This document shows, one piece after another, positions 35,169 through 47,600 of a DNA stretch of 64,000 nucleotides. Positions within the stretch are counted from its first letter, which is position 1, and the number at the start of each line of letters is the position of its first letter. The notes beneath the pieces were generated by a model that saw only the letters and a list, made by a program, of their open reading frames with translations, made no database searches and was not told the origin of the DNA. Source of the stretch: Siphonodentalium dalli (Eukaryota; Mollusca; Scaphopoda; Gadilida; Siphonodentaliidae); NCBI GenBank assembly GCA_032622095.1, contig CP136063.1, forward strand, positions 63,565,897-63,629,896, read 5' to 3'. The translations under genes and the position numbers were made by a program.

Positions 35169-36244
35169 AGATGGTTTATCTCTTTCTAAACGTGTTATAT
35201 AGTTACCGGGGTATAAACTATTAGATAAGTATCGAAGACCCCTGTCCGGAAATGCTTCTATCGATTAATATTGATTACATTTCGAATATTTTCTGGTCTA
35301 AAAACGTGTGGTTTCTTAGCTGACGAACAAAAGTGGTTACTATTAAAGGTGGATTATCTCTTTGTAAACATGCGTTATATAGTTACCGGGATATACAATA
35401 TTAGATCTGAATCGAAGACTCCTGTCCGGAAATGCTTCTATCGATTAATATTAATTTGATTTCGAATATTTTCTGGTCTAAAAAGGTGTGGTTGTTTAGC
35501 TAACGAACACTAGTGGTTACTGTTAATAGAGACCAGAATTTGATGGTGTAATTTTGTCACAAATACACATTAATTATACTCATTATCGCTTATAACTATG
35601 GAATACAACAATACAACCAATCAATCTGGGACATTTGACGTTCGGTACGTAGCCATAGGAATAGCCTAATGCTCTATATCGCTATATGGTATCACCCGAA
35701 TGGTCAGTTATAAAAATAGACAAATAAACGGTCCCAATAAAATATTCGAAATCAAATCAATATTAATTGATAGAAGCCTCTCCGGACAGGGGCCTTCAGT
35801 TCATATTTATTATTTTTAACCCACGCAACTATTTCAAATTTGTTATTTAAAGAGATAATCCATCTTTAACAGAGACTATTATTTGTATTGTATAATTTCG
35901 TCACAAATAAACGTAAGTTAGATTCATTATCGCTTATAACTTTGTAATAAAACAATATAAATAATCAAGCTGGGACATTTTACTTTCGGATAATAGCTAT
36001 GGTGACATCCTGATGATCTATATCGCTATATGGTATCGCCTGGGTGGTCTGTTCTAAAAATAGCACCATAAATTGTCCCATTTTATCATCTCATTTTATA
36101 ATAAAATATTCGAAATGAAATCAAAATAATTGATCGAAGCGTTTCATCAATTCATTCAATTGGTCATCAATTCATATTTGTTATTTTATACCCACGAAAC
36201 TATTTTAAAATTGTTGCATGAAGAGATACTATGACCATCTTTAA
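35165..36244 (+). mobile_element. MITE-1-type element (outer) terminating ZNF-D
   Basis: Left part 35165-35346 (TTAAAGATGGTTTATCTC start); right part 35866-36244 (TTAACAGAGACTATTATTTG to GACCATCTTTAA). A second copy at 35343-35869 interrupts it. It belongs to a diverged subfamily. The flanking TTAA duplicates lie in zinc-finger sequence on both sides. Confidence 0.85.
35343..35869 (+). mobile_element. MITE-1 copy nested inside the outer MITE
   Basis: Complete copy from TTAAAGGTGGATTATC to AATCCATCTTTAA. The outer element reads GTGGTTACTA-TTAA then TTAA-CAGAGACTATT around it. Uninterrupted copies read GTTACTGTTAACAGAG with a single TTAA, so this nested pair shows the TTAA target duplication directly. 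Confidence 0.92.
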
Positions 36245-36545
36245 CGTGATGCATGTTGATGTGGGGATCTATTCTATCATTTTGGGTAACTTGACGAGAC
36301 GTACATGTGTAAGAGTATTTGTGGCATAACTCGTGCATTAGATGGTCGTATCGTGTTATGTCTGCTCGAGAAATGTTTACTCGGATAAGCGGATCAGAAA
36401 CAAGAAATTCAATTCTGGAACAAGACTATCAATTGCGATGTCTGCTGAAAATGTATATTGTCGCTCAGTGGAGCCATCTGTCACGACAACAGATGATTTA
36501 TACGCGATACATGTGTGTGGATCGAGATACGCTTAGGTATGAGTA
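36245..36545 (+). pseudogene. decayed 3' fingers of ZNF-D
   Basis: Finger-like DNA with broken frames: TTTTGGGTAACTTGACGAGA, TATGTCTGCTCGAGAAATGT, and ATTGCGATGTCTGCTGAAAA followed by GGAGCCATCTGTCACGACA. These match the C-x2-C and helix regions of ZNF-D fingers. Confidence 0.7.
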
Positions 36546-36689
36546 AACACAATCTACAGCCCGGAAGAGGGTAAGATATACGACATCATGTTGGTGTGAT
36601 GACATTACTGTGATTCCGATATATCAGCTCACCATACACATACTGTTTGAGGGAATAATGAAATATTATGTCCTTTTTGATATTAAAGA

Positions 36690-37018
36690 AAAACTAGAAC
36701 TTGTACACTTAAATGATACAGGAGAACCCAACACATCACTGCGCAATCACTGGCACCTGGGACATTATCGATCATGCGTTCGCTACGGAGGCCGCTGCCA
36801 AACTCGGAATAGAAACCAACGTAGGCGCTGGTGTTGGCAGCGATCACCTCCCGCTCTAACTAACTATTAAAAAAATTCAACCAAAGAAAATTAAATCAAT
36901 ACTACGCAGAAACCTCGTCAAAGCAGATTGGAATCTTTTTCAACAAGAAATTGCAAAAAAACTCTCAAATTCCCCTCTTACAAAACCAAAAGAACTAGCA
37001 AATTTAATTTTTGCAACA
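36690..37018 (+). pseudogene. LINE endonuclease C-terminal fragment (left part of a split LINE)
   Basis: From 36757 the sequence reads GTWDIIDHAFAT then VGSDHLPL, with SDHLP the signature histidine motif of the APE-type endonuclease of LINEs. A linker-like KKIQPKKIKSILRRNLVKAD stretch follows, ending KELANLIFAT. There is a stop after SDHLPL, and a frameshift before GTWD where the upstream LNDTGEP motif lies in another frame. The right part is at 43403 and 44873, beyond two inserted elements. Confidence 0.75.
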
Positions 37019-39339
37019 TAGTAGGGGCTGTTAGCTGATGGGGTGTGCAAATTTGGATAAAAGCATGAAAATTGGCACACATATAGAGTAGACCATGGGG
37101 GTTCAGTTCGAAGCGAGACCCAAATTGGCAGACCCCCTCATATGACCTTCAGGTCAAGGTCAAGGTCATCAACATGAATTTTCACTATAGGTTGCCTGGA
37201 ATGTGCATACGGGAGCTAAAAGGGTATGAATTATGCACAGTATTCATTACTCCCCACCTGGGAGACATAATATGACTAACATCGTAATATTTGGGGGGCT
37301 TTATATGAGATTTGGAATGTTTTTGGTGACCTTGAACTTAAAATTGTGCCAAATTGTCAATTATCACTTGCTAGTGGGAATAGTTTAGGCATATCAGGTT
37401 AGATGTTTTATTCAAAGATATTGCAACAATCATAATTATATCCAATATAAGTGAAGGCACAAAGTGACTCAGTTGGTAAGGTGAGTGTTGCATTAGACGA
37501 ACATAAGCCATTCCAATTAGCGATGGTGCATGCATTTGTGATCCACACACAGGGATTCATGTACATGTTATGGGGAAAGTTTGTCAGTTGCTTTCCTGTG
37601 TTCAGTGATTTATAATCAGTGAAATATATACTCTGCACAGCCTTTCCTTGACATGTAAACCTGACATGATATGACCTAGCAGCTAAAACGACCATAAACC
37701 ACAATAAAACGAACTAATATCAGTTTCTTAAATTGGAATTCTGAGTTTACATGCCACTCAAAGGGACTTTAACAGTGCGAAAATTAACATCCAACGTAAG
37801 CTTTGATAAGCAAAAATGTATTATTTGTCAAATTCGTACCTCTGTTGACGCAATATTCTATTAAACTAAATACAGAAATGCAGTAAAAATGTCAACTATT
37901 TGGCAACGCCCCGCTTCGACCATGACAACGACGATAGTGCGACTCGTTGAACGGTAATTTTCATTTATATACGACGTATCTGTCACTAATCGGGCTGCTT
38001 AGTTCTGCGCGTAAGCCCATTATGCTGCATCAATAATGTTTGGAACTGTGCCTTCGTTATACAATGCACATGTCCTTGATTCAATACAGGACTGTGTATT
38101 TACTGGTCCCCACATGTGAAGATAGAGACCAAGTCACATAATATATTTGTCGCTAAACGAGTATTCTTAGATTAGAACATGACAAAATGCCCAACTTACA
38201 TGTAGGCCTACCTGAACATTTTCCTTCTTAGTGCACCCAGCGGTTTTGTAATTTCTGTAAAGTTGACTTGTTCATACGAAAATGTCACCACTTAGCCTAC
38301 CATAACATGAGTTATTTTAGTCATATTCTGATTAGCAGGTATAGGCCCTACATATAAAGATGTCCTCGAAAAAATTATTGATCGTTTAGTTACTTTTATA
38401 AAGGTGTTTGTATGAACGTATTAGTTAAAATTCTTCGAAAGAGGTGTGGTTATCAGAAACTGAAAAATAATGAGCAACACTTTAAAAAAACAAATTAAAG
38501 GGATAGATTACAGAAAAATTGCGGTTTTAGTCTACATGTCAAAGTTCTGGAGGTGCATTCCATATATGGATTTTTGAATATTCATGAAATACATGCCCGC
38601 GTTCACGGAAAATATATAGTGGTAATTAAGGACGGATAATAATGATTTATATAGAGGATCCCCAACGAGTTATGTTGGGATATAACATTTTATAAAACGA
38701 GTTTATTAACTGTGTTTATACTATTTTTTAAATATCAAAATCCTTAAAAGAAGCTGAAAATGCATGCAGAATGGATATATTTACGGCGTCGGCCGAGACG
38801 CTTCACAAACGTATATATATGACAGTATAGCACACTCTGGCTGGCGACGAAAAAATATAGTCCCACAATTTGCCTCTTTGTTTTTGTATCTATTTTCGTC
38901 AATGCAAAGAAGTTGGACAAAAATTTGCATATATAATATCTAGTGTTGGTGTCATGCGAGGCTTTTCGAAAATAGTATTACTCCGCGCGGTCATTGCTGG
39001 TGTGATGTCAAGTATCCCGGGAAGCACGCACCTATTCGCCATTTAGTGGATATAAGGAAATATGCAATGGCTCTTTTAATGATACAATATATACAATTTT
39101 GCCAAAATGAAAAGACACTTTTAAAATGGAACATTATTTAGTCTCGAATGTGTCTTTACTCCCTCTTGTGTTGTGGTAAGGAAATCAATATAATTTTTTT
39201 TAATCGCAGTTTTTTTTTAGCTCGTTTTCCTTGTTAAAATGTGGTTATGTGATCAAGTGGATTTCAAATTCGTCCCAATTATATATATGCAATTTATTAA
39301 CCTCGCTAAGATCAGCTCGAATAAACTCATTAGAGATTA

Positions 39340-39465
39340 TCTATCCTCCCTCCCATCTCCCCCCTTCCTCCCTCCCCCTATATCTCCATCTCACCCTTCC
39401 CTCCCATCTCACCCTCTCTCTCTCTCTCTCTCCCTCTATATATACATATATGTATATATTATCAT
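39340..39465. repeat. CT-rich polypyrimidine tract with CT and TA microsatellites
   Basis: A run of CCTCCC, TCTCAC and CTCTCTCT motifs followed by TATATACATATATG. Two ORFs across it are low-complexity artefacts. Confidence 0.8.
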
Positions 39466-42164
39466 CTCCGATACCTGAATGTCAAAATATGGAAATATAA
39501 TCAAAACAAAATTATTTTAAATGTGGATTTAATTTCTAAGGCGACCCTTCCCCAACATCGATACCACAACGCAACTGAGAATAAGACATGTTGACGATAA
39601 GAAAATACCGAGGCATTGTGAGTCGGCTACTAGTTAGGCGTACAGACAGACGGAAGGAAAGTTGGATAGGCGGAAAGGCAATTTAAATCATGTAATGTGT
39701 GGTATACATATGGAAATTAAACCTGTACAGTATAGCAATATACGATTCGACATTACTTTATTTTCCTCAGCTGGCTCCAAATAAAAGAGTCTTAATCTCG
39801 TAGCCTTGATGTGACTCATATGCGTATTCATGTCTATTATAAATAGCGAGCATGACATTCACTAGAAAGCGACTTCTCGTGAGCACAAGTCAATGAAATT
39901 TCAATTGCTGGTCGCACAATCGTCGTTGTCATAGTTGACTACTCGGCGTTGTCAATTGAGTGCGATGATACCCCCCGCAAATATGGACACAGCTCCATCA
40001 ATCACAGAACTGAGGTGAACATTAGTTGTGAAAAATCACCCAAAGACGTATGGCTATGTTATTATTTGGTTTCCACTCAATTTTATAGGACGTTATATAT
40101 ATTTTCTCAACTCTAAAGACGAATTTCACACAGTGATGTGTGTAAAACCAAAACAACCGGTCTATTTATGTCAAAGATTATGTATTGTTGTGCTAACTGT
40201 CTAGTGCTGAACTCTTTACAGATTATCGAATCGAAGATCGCCGTACCTAATAGAAATATAATATATGGTACATTCCTGTCCGTATTTCTGGAATTATTCA
40301 TTTCTCAGTGTTTTTTTCGTGTTTATCGCATCAGCCTGGTCGCAGAATCGTTAAACCGCCGTAGCACCGTGGTTGTCAAGCCGCAGAATCGTGGAATTGG
40401 TCGTAGAATCGTCGAAACGATTGTGCCGTGTACCCTCTCTGTGATAGATAAATTACCACTTCTACTGGTTCATTGAGGGAGATGATAATAGCCAGGTTCA
40501 GCCACACATTTGTGTAACTCGTAACGTGTGTTACTATGGTATAATTGCTATGGATACACACTTGGCAGGAGAAATCGTGTGATTTACGGCGCCAAAGCTA
40601 CATGTTTTGAGATATCGGCCCAATTTGTAGCAGAACGTGTAAACATAATCCGGTGGTAAGCGACATGTCCACAGTGCATCCACCGATATGCTTAATTGCA
40701 TGACTTTAATTAAGACACAATATTTCCGCACGGAAACATTCGAATCTCCTATATTCTCCTACTGCATGAATAGCGTTGATTTCTCAATATAGAATATCTT
40801 ATCAGAACATTGGATCATTTCACTTTGCTACAAGTTTCGTAATGCTACACATTTGACACAAAACTTCTAAACGGCGTTACCATGTATGTGTAGGCGGAAT
40901 GTTCACATGCACGAGTCAGGTTACTGTTGTTGGCAATGGCAACACACGTTACAAGTTACATGTACGTGTGGCCAAACCTAGCTACTATTCTTCATAATAT
41001 ACTGAAGAGAATTTTGTCGTTTAAAAATTAAACCACCACAATAGATACATAATATGGATATTCTAGACATCAATATAGACAAGCCAATGTTTCGGGATAC
41101 GTACAATACACTGCTCCAGATAACACGCAATTGCCTCCCAATCCAATGGTACAGGTAAACTAGAGGAATAGTCATATACCGTTATAATTATGTTATTTGG
41201 TCACTTTGACTAATCAGTCCATATGTATCTCTATGCCGCTACCTGTGCAATCCTAGTTGCTGACGCTCAGCGGCCAAACACATGCATGGTTTGCATGAAT
41301 ATGTGTTATTATTTGTGGTGGGTACGTTAGCTGACCAATTAATGCTGGAATCAGAGTGGTTTGGCAACTGCTTTCATCCACCACGATGGACATGCACCCG
41401 GTTTCTAGATACCACTACTCTGGACACTATTGAGGTACATCGCTGTTCTGTTCTGGCAATCTTACCAAAAACGTTCTGAATACCGGCACTATATAATGAT
41501 CCATATTGAGATACGGGTAACCTGCCACTGATGTAGATATCCAGTCCCTTTACATGTTATGCGGCCCCTTGAGACATAGATACACTAGTATACCGGCCAC
41601 CCCCTGGTGACCATTTCACACATTGTCTACCAAATCGGAGATGTAAACACCAGAGAGCCAGCCTTAACATGCCACAATAATGACTTACTTTAGGATTCAG
41701 TGTCATAGCAATTTGACACCACACACAAGCAATAACTTATTGTCTGCGAAAAGATATTATTATAGCATTGTTTGCACATTTCTTTCAAACTAAATTCCTT
41801 TTTTCAAGAGATAACCAATTAAATTTACCAACAGGGTATATCTTGGGAGTCAATGAATCAAAGCATTCAAAGGCTATGCTATATCACGTCGCTAGTTTGG
41901 CGACCAGAGTGATGGCCAGTAGATGATATACCACAACAACCACAAGTCTATAACCCCACTATTAGAATTTATATGACACAGATATGTCTGCTTGTGTCCA
42001 ACGTGGGATGATTTTAGCACAATAACTGTGATTATCTTGCAAGGGATCACTTTCTTTTGTGTGGTGAGATATCAGCATTCAATGGGAGCGAACTTCTTTT
42101 GTATTAGTGAGCCCATTCTCAATTGATGGACGAGTAATCAGAATTAGCACAACACGTGTAGGTA

Positions 42165-42201
42165 TGATATGATATGATATATTATATATATATATATATT
42201 A
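42165..42201. repeat. GATAT/TA microsatellite
   Basis: ATGATATGATATGATATATT followed by a pure TA run. Confidence 0.8.
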
Positions 42202-43402
42202 CGGTCTCATGTTTTAGTAAGGAATATGTCTATGTTCAACTCTCTTGTATCCACACTTTAGTTATATCTTTAGCATGACTTAATCTTTCATATCAATTTA
42301 TCCAACAGCTAAATTATGTTCCACCATTTTGATGCCAATAACATGATGGTGATATTATATTCTGGACAACAGATTTCATTTATTGGGTGTTCATGTAATA
42401 GTAGTTATTATATTCTCATAATTGTAACCAAATTGAATGCATGTAGGTTCGACATATTCAACATATAATCTTTCTATACATTGCCGACATGTGATTTTCC
42501 TTTTCTTGAATACTGACCACCGCATGTAGTGCTTATGTGTCAACATTTGGGTAATACATGTATTCTGCAATGCTTTGGGTTACCAAAATGAGCAAAATAT
42601 TATTTAATAAATGTAACATACTTTTTGCAAAACCCTTGTTATCCATATATTGAACAAATGTGCCTAAAATGTATATAAACTTGGTGGCATCACGTTGGAA
42701 TTTTATTTTTGTGACTTTACATGCATATTGAATTTTTGATCTTCTAATCAACATTTACTGAAATATATGTTCATAAATTGATAGAATTCCTGAGAGTTCA
42801 GTATTATAATATATCTGGAGATATATTTATGTAATTTCGGACAAATATCGAGGAATAATTCATTAGCAATTTTATAACAATTTGTATTTACCTTTGACCT
42901 TGACCTCAAGGTCATCTGGGTGATTTTAATGCTTGGGTCTCACTCTTGTATTGTACGCTGATATATATGCAATAAAATGACGTGGACTGTGGTTGCATTT
43001 AGTGATAATTTTAAATAGGTGGGACTTTATATTCATTTTTTCATGGAAATTTTGCAGCTATTCGGATGACCAACTGACATTTTGAGCTTCAATATGATAA
43101 GTTCTCAAGATGATAGTAGATTTTGTTATAAAAGTGATTAATATGGCCTATTTGAGTCATATTTATGTAATTTTGATATGTATAAGTAATGTGTTGTCTT
43201 TAAATATTATAACTCATACCACTTGTGAAAAATTGAACGTTTGACCTTTGACCTTGACCTCAAGGTAATCAAGGTCACTTTCACGCTTGGGTCTCGCTCT
43301 TTTATTGACCCCCCATATCATGAACTATATGTATACCAAGTTTCATGCTTTTATCCAATTTTGCACACTTTGTCCATTTTTGGGACATTAGAGCCCCTAC
43401 TA

Positions 43403-43458
43403 ACAGTGCAAATTTTTTTGGGATTGGGTGGGAAAAGAACTAGAATCAGCCGCGCTAA
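43403..43458 (+). pseudogene. middle piece of the split LINE
   Basis: A short segment whose end (GGAAAAGAACTAGAATCAGC) reads GKELESAA. It joins in frame to 44873 when the 1.4-kb element is left out. Confidence 0.65.
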
Positions 43459-44869
43459 GGGTCTATTCTCATTGCACACGCGCGTGCGATTAATCGCAGC
43501 GTTTTTTAAGGTGCGTGTTAACATAACACAGAGCGATTCGTGATCAATTACCTTCATGAAACAACCACGTCCTATTCGTGACCAATCATCTTATGCAATC
43601 AACCTCGTCATCGAGATAGCCGTTACAGAGAATGGCATGGTTCACTCGGTCACATATACTATCCGGGTACAGTCATTCTCATAACTGATGGACGATAAAA
43701 TAATAAATGAAGTACGGAAAGGAAATGGCTTGGAAAGAAGTTTCCAACGTATAGCTAGCATCAGTGGTGATTTTTGTAGAATTCAGTCGAATTATATTAC
43801 CTGTCAGTCTCGCGCAACACTGTACCCAAGATTGTGAATATATAGATTGATAGTAATGTGCCGTTTAGCATGTGCGATCACTGATGATAAGCCGCCAATG
43901 GCGATCAAATTGAAATCAATCGCTCATGCATGCGAACAGCGTCCTGGCGACAGAATTCGACCTGAAACGATGCGTGTGTGACTCTTAAGGTCGAATTCTG
44001 AGTCCCATCACTTATTCTATTTGAATGGTGGTTCGTCAATTATAGTACCGCGTTGTCACTGTTGCCAGCGGCTATACAAATGAGCACTCGATGATGGGGA
44101 GGGGGATCTGAAGAAAAAAACGTTCATACACAGGGTTGAACATAAAAATCCCTCCCAACCATGGGTCTACCATCCTCCCTACATGCAAATCTATTTGTTT
44201 TTCTCCCAACAAATTGGGGTCTCATCCCCTCTTTCCCCATAATTTTTACTGGATATCATATGTTTGAGTACAAATGTTTTAAATGAGCTTTATTCAGAAA
44301 GACGATTTTTGTCAGACCTAGCTAACTATAAGGTAAAATGTTGAAAGATCTAATTCAACCACTTGAATCGTACACTTTTGATAATCTTGAGTGATAATAA
44401 AAATTATATACATAAAACTCCTGTAATCTGGGTTGTGATCGTACTATATATAGTGTTATATACGTTTCAAGCTGGAATAAAATATGCATATTTATGCCCA
44501 ACTACATGGAATTGAACCCTCTATTTCTAATTATAATTAGCTAGATATAATTGTGTCCTCAAAACTTATGTCATTTTGATGGCATGGCTCGTTATACTCA
44601 ACTTATACCTGAGTAAATCTAACTGAGGGAAATTAAAGTTAATGTGTCAGCATATATAGGCCTGTATGTGGTCACCCACAACCGAAAGTACTTTATCATC
44701 CTCCAACCTACCCTAGACCTGTGTATGAATGTGTTCGTCAGACCCCACCCCTATTGGGGGAACTCTTAACAGTGGGAGGAAGGAATGCCATCGAACACAC
44801 ATATAGAGCCGCTCGACCTTAAAAAACGCTGCGATTAATCGCACGCGCGTGTGCAATGAGAATAGACCC
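43459..44869. mobile_element. Harbinger-like non-autonomous element inserted in the LINE
   Basis: Perfect inverted repeats of ~52 bp start GGGTCTATTCTCATTGCACA and end with the complement TGTGCAATGAGAATAGACCC. TAA flanks both sides (43456-43458 and 44870-44872). A 3-bp TAA duplication with GGG-type ends fits PIF/Harbinger (family knowledge). LINE codons across the junction read GKELESAAL-NICQCLTIAL with one TAA kept. The 1411-bp interior has no transposase. Perfect arms suggest a fairly recent insertion. Confidence 0.85.
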
Positions 44870-44872
44870 TAA

Positions 44873-45428
44873 ATATATGTCAATGCCTAACAATCGCACT
44901 TGACAAAGCTTGCCCCAAAACAGAAGTCAAACTCCATACTTGAGGATCTCTAAGGAAACGCTAGAACTTATTAGGCTAAAACGGAAAACCAGGAGGCTAT
45001 CGGCTAAAAACACAATGCGGAATATAAAACAAAAATTCAAAGAAGCAAAATCTAAATCATGGGGAAAAAATTACATCAAGCCTTAATGAAAGAGAAATGG
45101 ATAAAACAAATTGGCAAACTTTCAAAACCCTAACTGGTCAAGGCAAAACAGCAAATGAAAATTCAAAACAGATTCATGACAAAAATGGGAAAAAGTCCGA
45201 AAAAATAGGTTGAAACAAATGCAGAGAAAGCCCAAATATTCGCCGAGAGCCTCCGGGACATCCACAAAACACACGAAAGGGACATATTCAATAGGGGTTT
45301 CAAACACAAAGTCAATTAATTTATCGATGATAACGTCGAATTCTTCTCACCATTGCTGGAAGAGTTTGAGGAGAAAGGAGACAAAGATCCCCTGGAAATC
45401 ACAAACCAGGAGGTGAGACATAATCTCA
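44873..45428 (+). pseudogene. right part of the split LINE (endonuclease-RT linker)
   Basis: Lysine-rich linker typical of the region between endonuclease and reverse transcriptase: NICQCLTIALDKACPKTEV, then ETLELIRLKRKTRRLSAKNT, then FFSPLLEEFEEKGDKDPLEI. Several stops and frameshifts. It ends where a MITE-1 fragment begins. Confidence 0.75.
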
Positions 45429-45692
45429 AAACAATACAATCAATCAATCTGGGACATTTGACTTTCGGTGCGTAGCCATAGGAACAGCCCAGTGCTCTAT
45501 ATCGCAATATGGTATCATCCGAATGGTCTGTTCTAAAAATAGACACATAAACGGTCCCGATTTAATATTCGTAATAAAATCAATATTAGTTGATGGAAGC
45601 TTTTCCGGACAGGGGTCTTCAGTTCATATCTATTATTTTATACCCACGCAACTATTTAAAATTTGTTATTTAAAGAGATAATCCATCTTTAA
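45429..45692 (+). mobile_element. MITE-1 right-half fragment
   Basis: Begins CAAAACAATACAATCAATCA and runs to the intact terminus GATAATCCATCTTTAA. The left half is missing. Confidence 0.85.
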
Positions 45693-46989
45693 CTACTATA
45701 TTATAATTTTATATATAAAAAGCTATATGATCATAAAGGTCGCGTTCCCCAACGTCCACAGACATTGCCATCGAGACTATAAATTGTTCTTTAAATACAT
45801 AGTAAAATAAATGCTCCACAGTTCCTGACATTTTCTTGAATAATACCGCCCACATACTGACACTAACCCTGAGAGAGGATAACAAAAACGCATACATTCA
45901 TGCTATAAAGATATTATCCTTTAGTCCATCCGACTGTTTTGAGGGATGCTAGCATAGTATTATCAAGACAAAATTGTACGTCTGGTCAAGTTGAATCAGA
46001 ACAGCTTCGAAATGGATGTGGAAATACAATCTTACCACACCAAAAAAAAAACCCGACACGCATGACATTCTATATCTTAAACATGCACCAGTTGTAGGGG
46101 TTGTGTATACCGTGGCCCATTTCATTCCCACTATCATGGCGCATGTCCACAAACTAGCACCGCGAGTCTTGTTCTTCTCTGCTGGGAGATATTCGACGAG
46201 ACATATGCGGGACGTCACACAGTTTGCTTCGGATCATGGTCAAGAAGTGTGGGTAGTCGGTACACTATTGTCTTCTCCTTAGCAGATAGACATCTGTCCA
46301 AGCGAATGAGACAGCTAGCAACCGTCGAAACACTGTCGAAGTTGTCCACGTATGCCAATGCGTTCGCTGAGTTTGTGAGTTGACGAACCATCTATTGAGA
46401 AGTGACTAGCTAACTGGTTCGCCAGGTTTTCATGTCGTTATCCCCATGGGGTATGAGACACATACACAGAGATAACATTCTGCAAGCTTGTATACTCATC
46501 GACCATATGCCTTCCTAGTTCAAGATGACGCACAAATTCCATATTTAGCAAATATATAAAATCGTAATCTAGACACCGGAAAATGGATTGTTTGAAACGT
46601 TATGATTAGAGGGACCCTTCTCCCAGGAAGTGGTGAATACTTTGTCGGTGTGAGCGACCTAGATTTATCAGACAAATAAATGGAAGCTGGTCCAGATAAT
46701 TATGGACGTGACGTGGCAAATCAGAATATGTTATCAGGTAATTGTTCTGATATGACTATTCGGCGCACCTACGGTTACGGCCATTATCGGCGCTAAGTGG
46801 AGAATGGATTTCGAAATGGCACATTGCGATATTAATTGTGGGTTTCATCTTTCCAGAAGGATACGAGCTATGTTATGCGTTTTGATACGTTTAAGTTGAA
46901 CTAGTAGATTGTTTATGTACAGTTTCGTCCATACATACCGATATTATGACAAAAAGTTGAAATTAGTATGTGAAAATATCGATTTCTTT
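45693..46989. other. intergenic sequence with an unrecognised ORF
   Basis: An 88-codon plus-strand ORF at 46016-46282 has ordinary, non-repetitive composition (VVGVVYTVAHFIPTIMAHVH). It could be an exon or a transposon fragment. I do not recognise it. Confidence 0.3.
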
Positions 46990-47600
46990 TCAATGTGTGG
47001 CCGCCAATTTAGCCGCGATCTTGACTGTGAGTATCAATTGCCAATCCCTAATGAATACTTCATATAAATATTCCATATCAACATGTAATGGTGGGTAAAA
47101 ATCGTGAAACAATAACGCCCATCGTAAGAAAGTAAAGGAATGTAGGCTTGTTTTCATATATCGGTCGCCATTTTGGCCGCCATCTTCGATTTGGAAAACC
47201 ATTTCTTGCATGAGATGTAAGGTAATTACTTCACCTCAGTATTTCCAACTCAACTGTAAGCATGGGTGACGTTGTCTCGACAATAATTCCCAATGGTGTG
47301 AATATGAGGAAATTTCGGTGATTTTTCAAAAGCTGTCCGCCATTGTGGGCACCATTTTGGATTTGGAGGACTTTTATTTGGATATGGTACAAGGAAAGTT
47401 CTTCGCCTAAGTGTTCCCAACTCACAATAGTAAGCAGGTGTGGAGTTGTCATGACAATAATGCTCACTGATGTTAAAATCAGCGATTTTTTATTTCTGGT
47501 GGCCATTTTGGCCGCCATCTTGGATTTGGGTGAATATTCCTCAACTCAGGTATAAGAAGAATCCTAGCTCGAGTATGTTCTGCACATATATATGCATGGG
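46990..47600. repeat. ~165-bp tandem repeat, 3-4 units
   Basis: Units are marked by GCCGCCATCTTGGATTTGG-type segments near 47010, 47175, 47340 and 47505, followed by ~CCAACTCA and a CATGGGTG or CAGGTGTGG plus TGTC segment. An additional GGCCGCCATGATGG segment lies near 47873. Confidence 0.75.

Larger units (their letters stand above)
37019..43402. mobile_element. 6.4-kb element with ~110-bp imperfect terminal inverted repeats
   Basis: Left end TAGTAGGGGCTGTTAG and right end complement TAGTAGGGGCTCTAATG. The homology continues inward through TTGGATAAAAGCATGAAA and GCGAGACCC. ACA flanks both sides (37016-37018, 43403-43405). Sub-terminal AAGGTCA-rich repeats (TTGACCTTGACCTCAAGGT) occur near 37150, 42898 and 43248. 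LINE sequence lies on both sides. No transposase is recognised, so the interior may be captured DNA or secondary insertions. Unity of the element is inferred from its ends. Confidence 0.55.

Noticed and set aside
39231-39500. ORFs rich in Pro/Ser/Leu
   Set aside because: Low-complexity CT-rich tract.
39768-39792. Possible end of the TA-flanked element (GGCTCCAAATAAAAGAGT)
   Set aside because: Only a partial match to the terminus, and no partner end was found nearby.
46016-46282. 88-codon ORF of ordinary composition
   Set aside because: I cannot assign a family, and an antisense ORF overlaps it; left as an unrecognised possibility in the interval entry.
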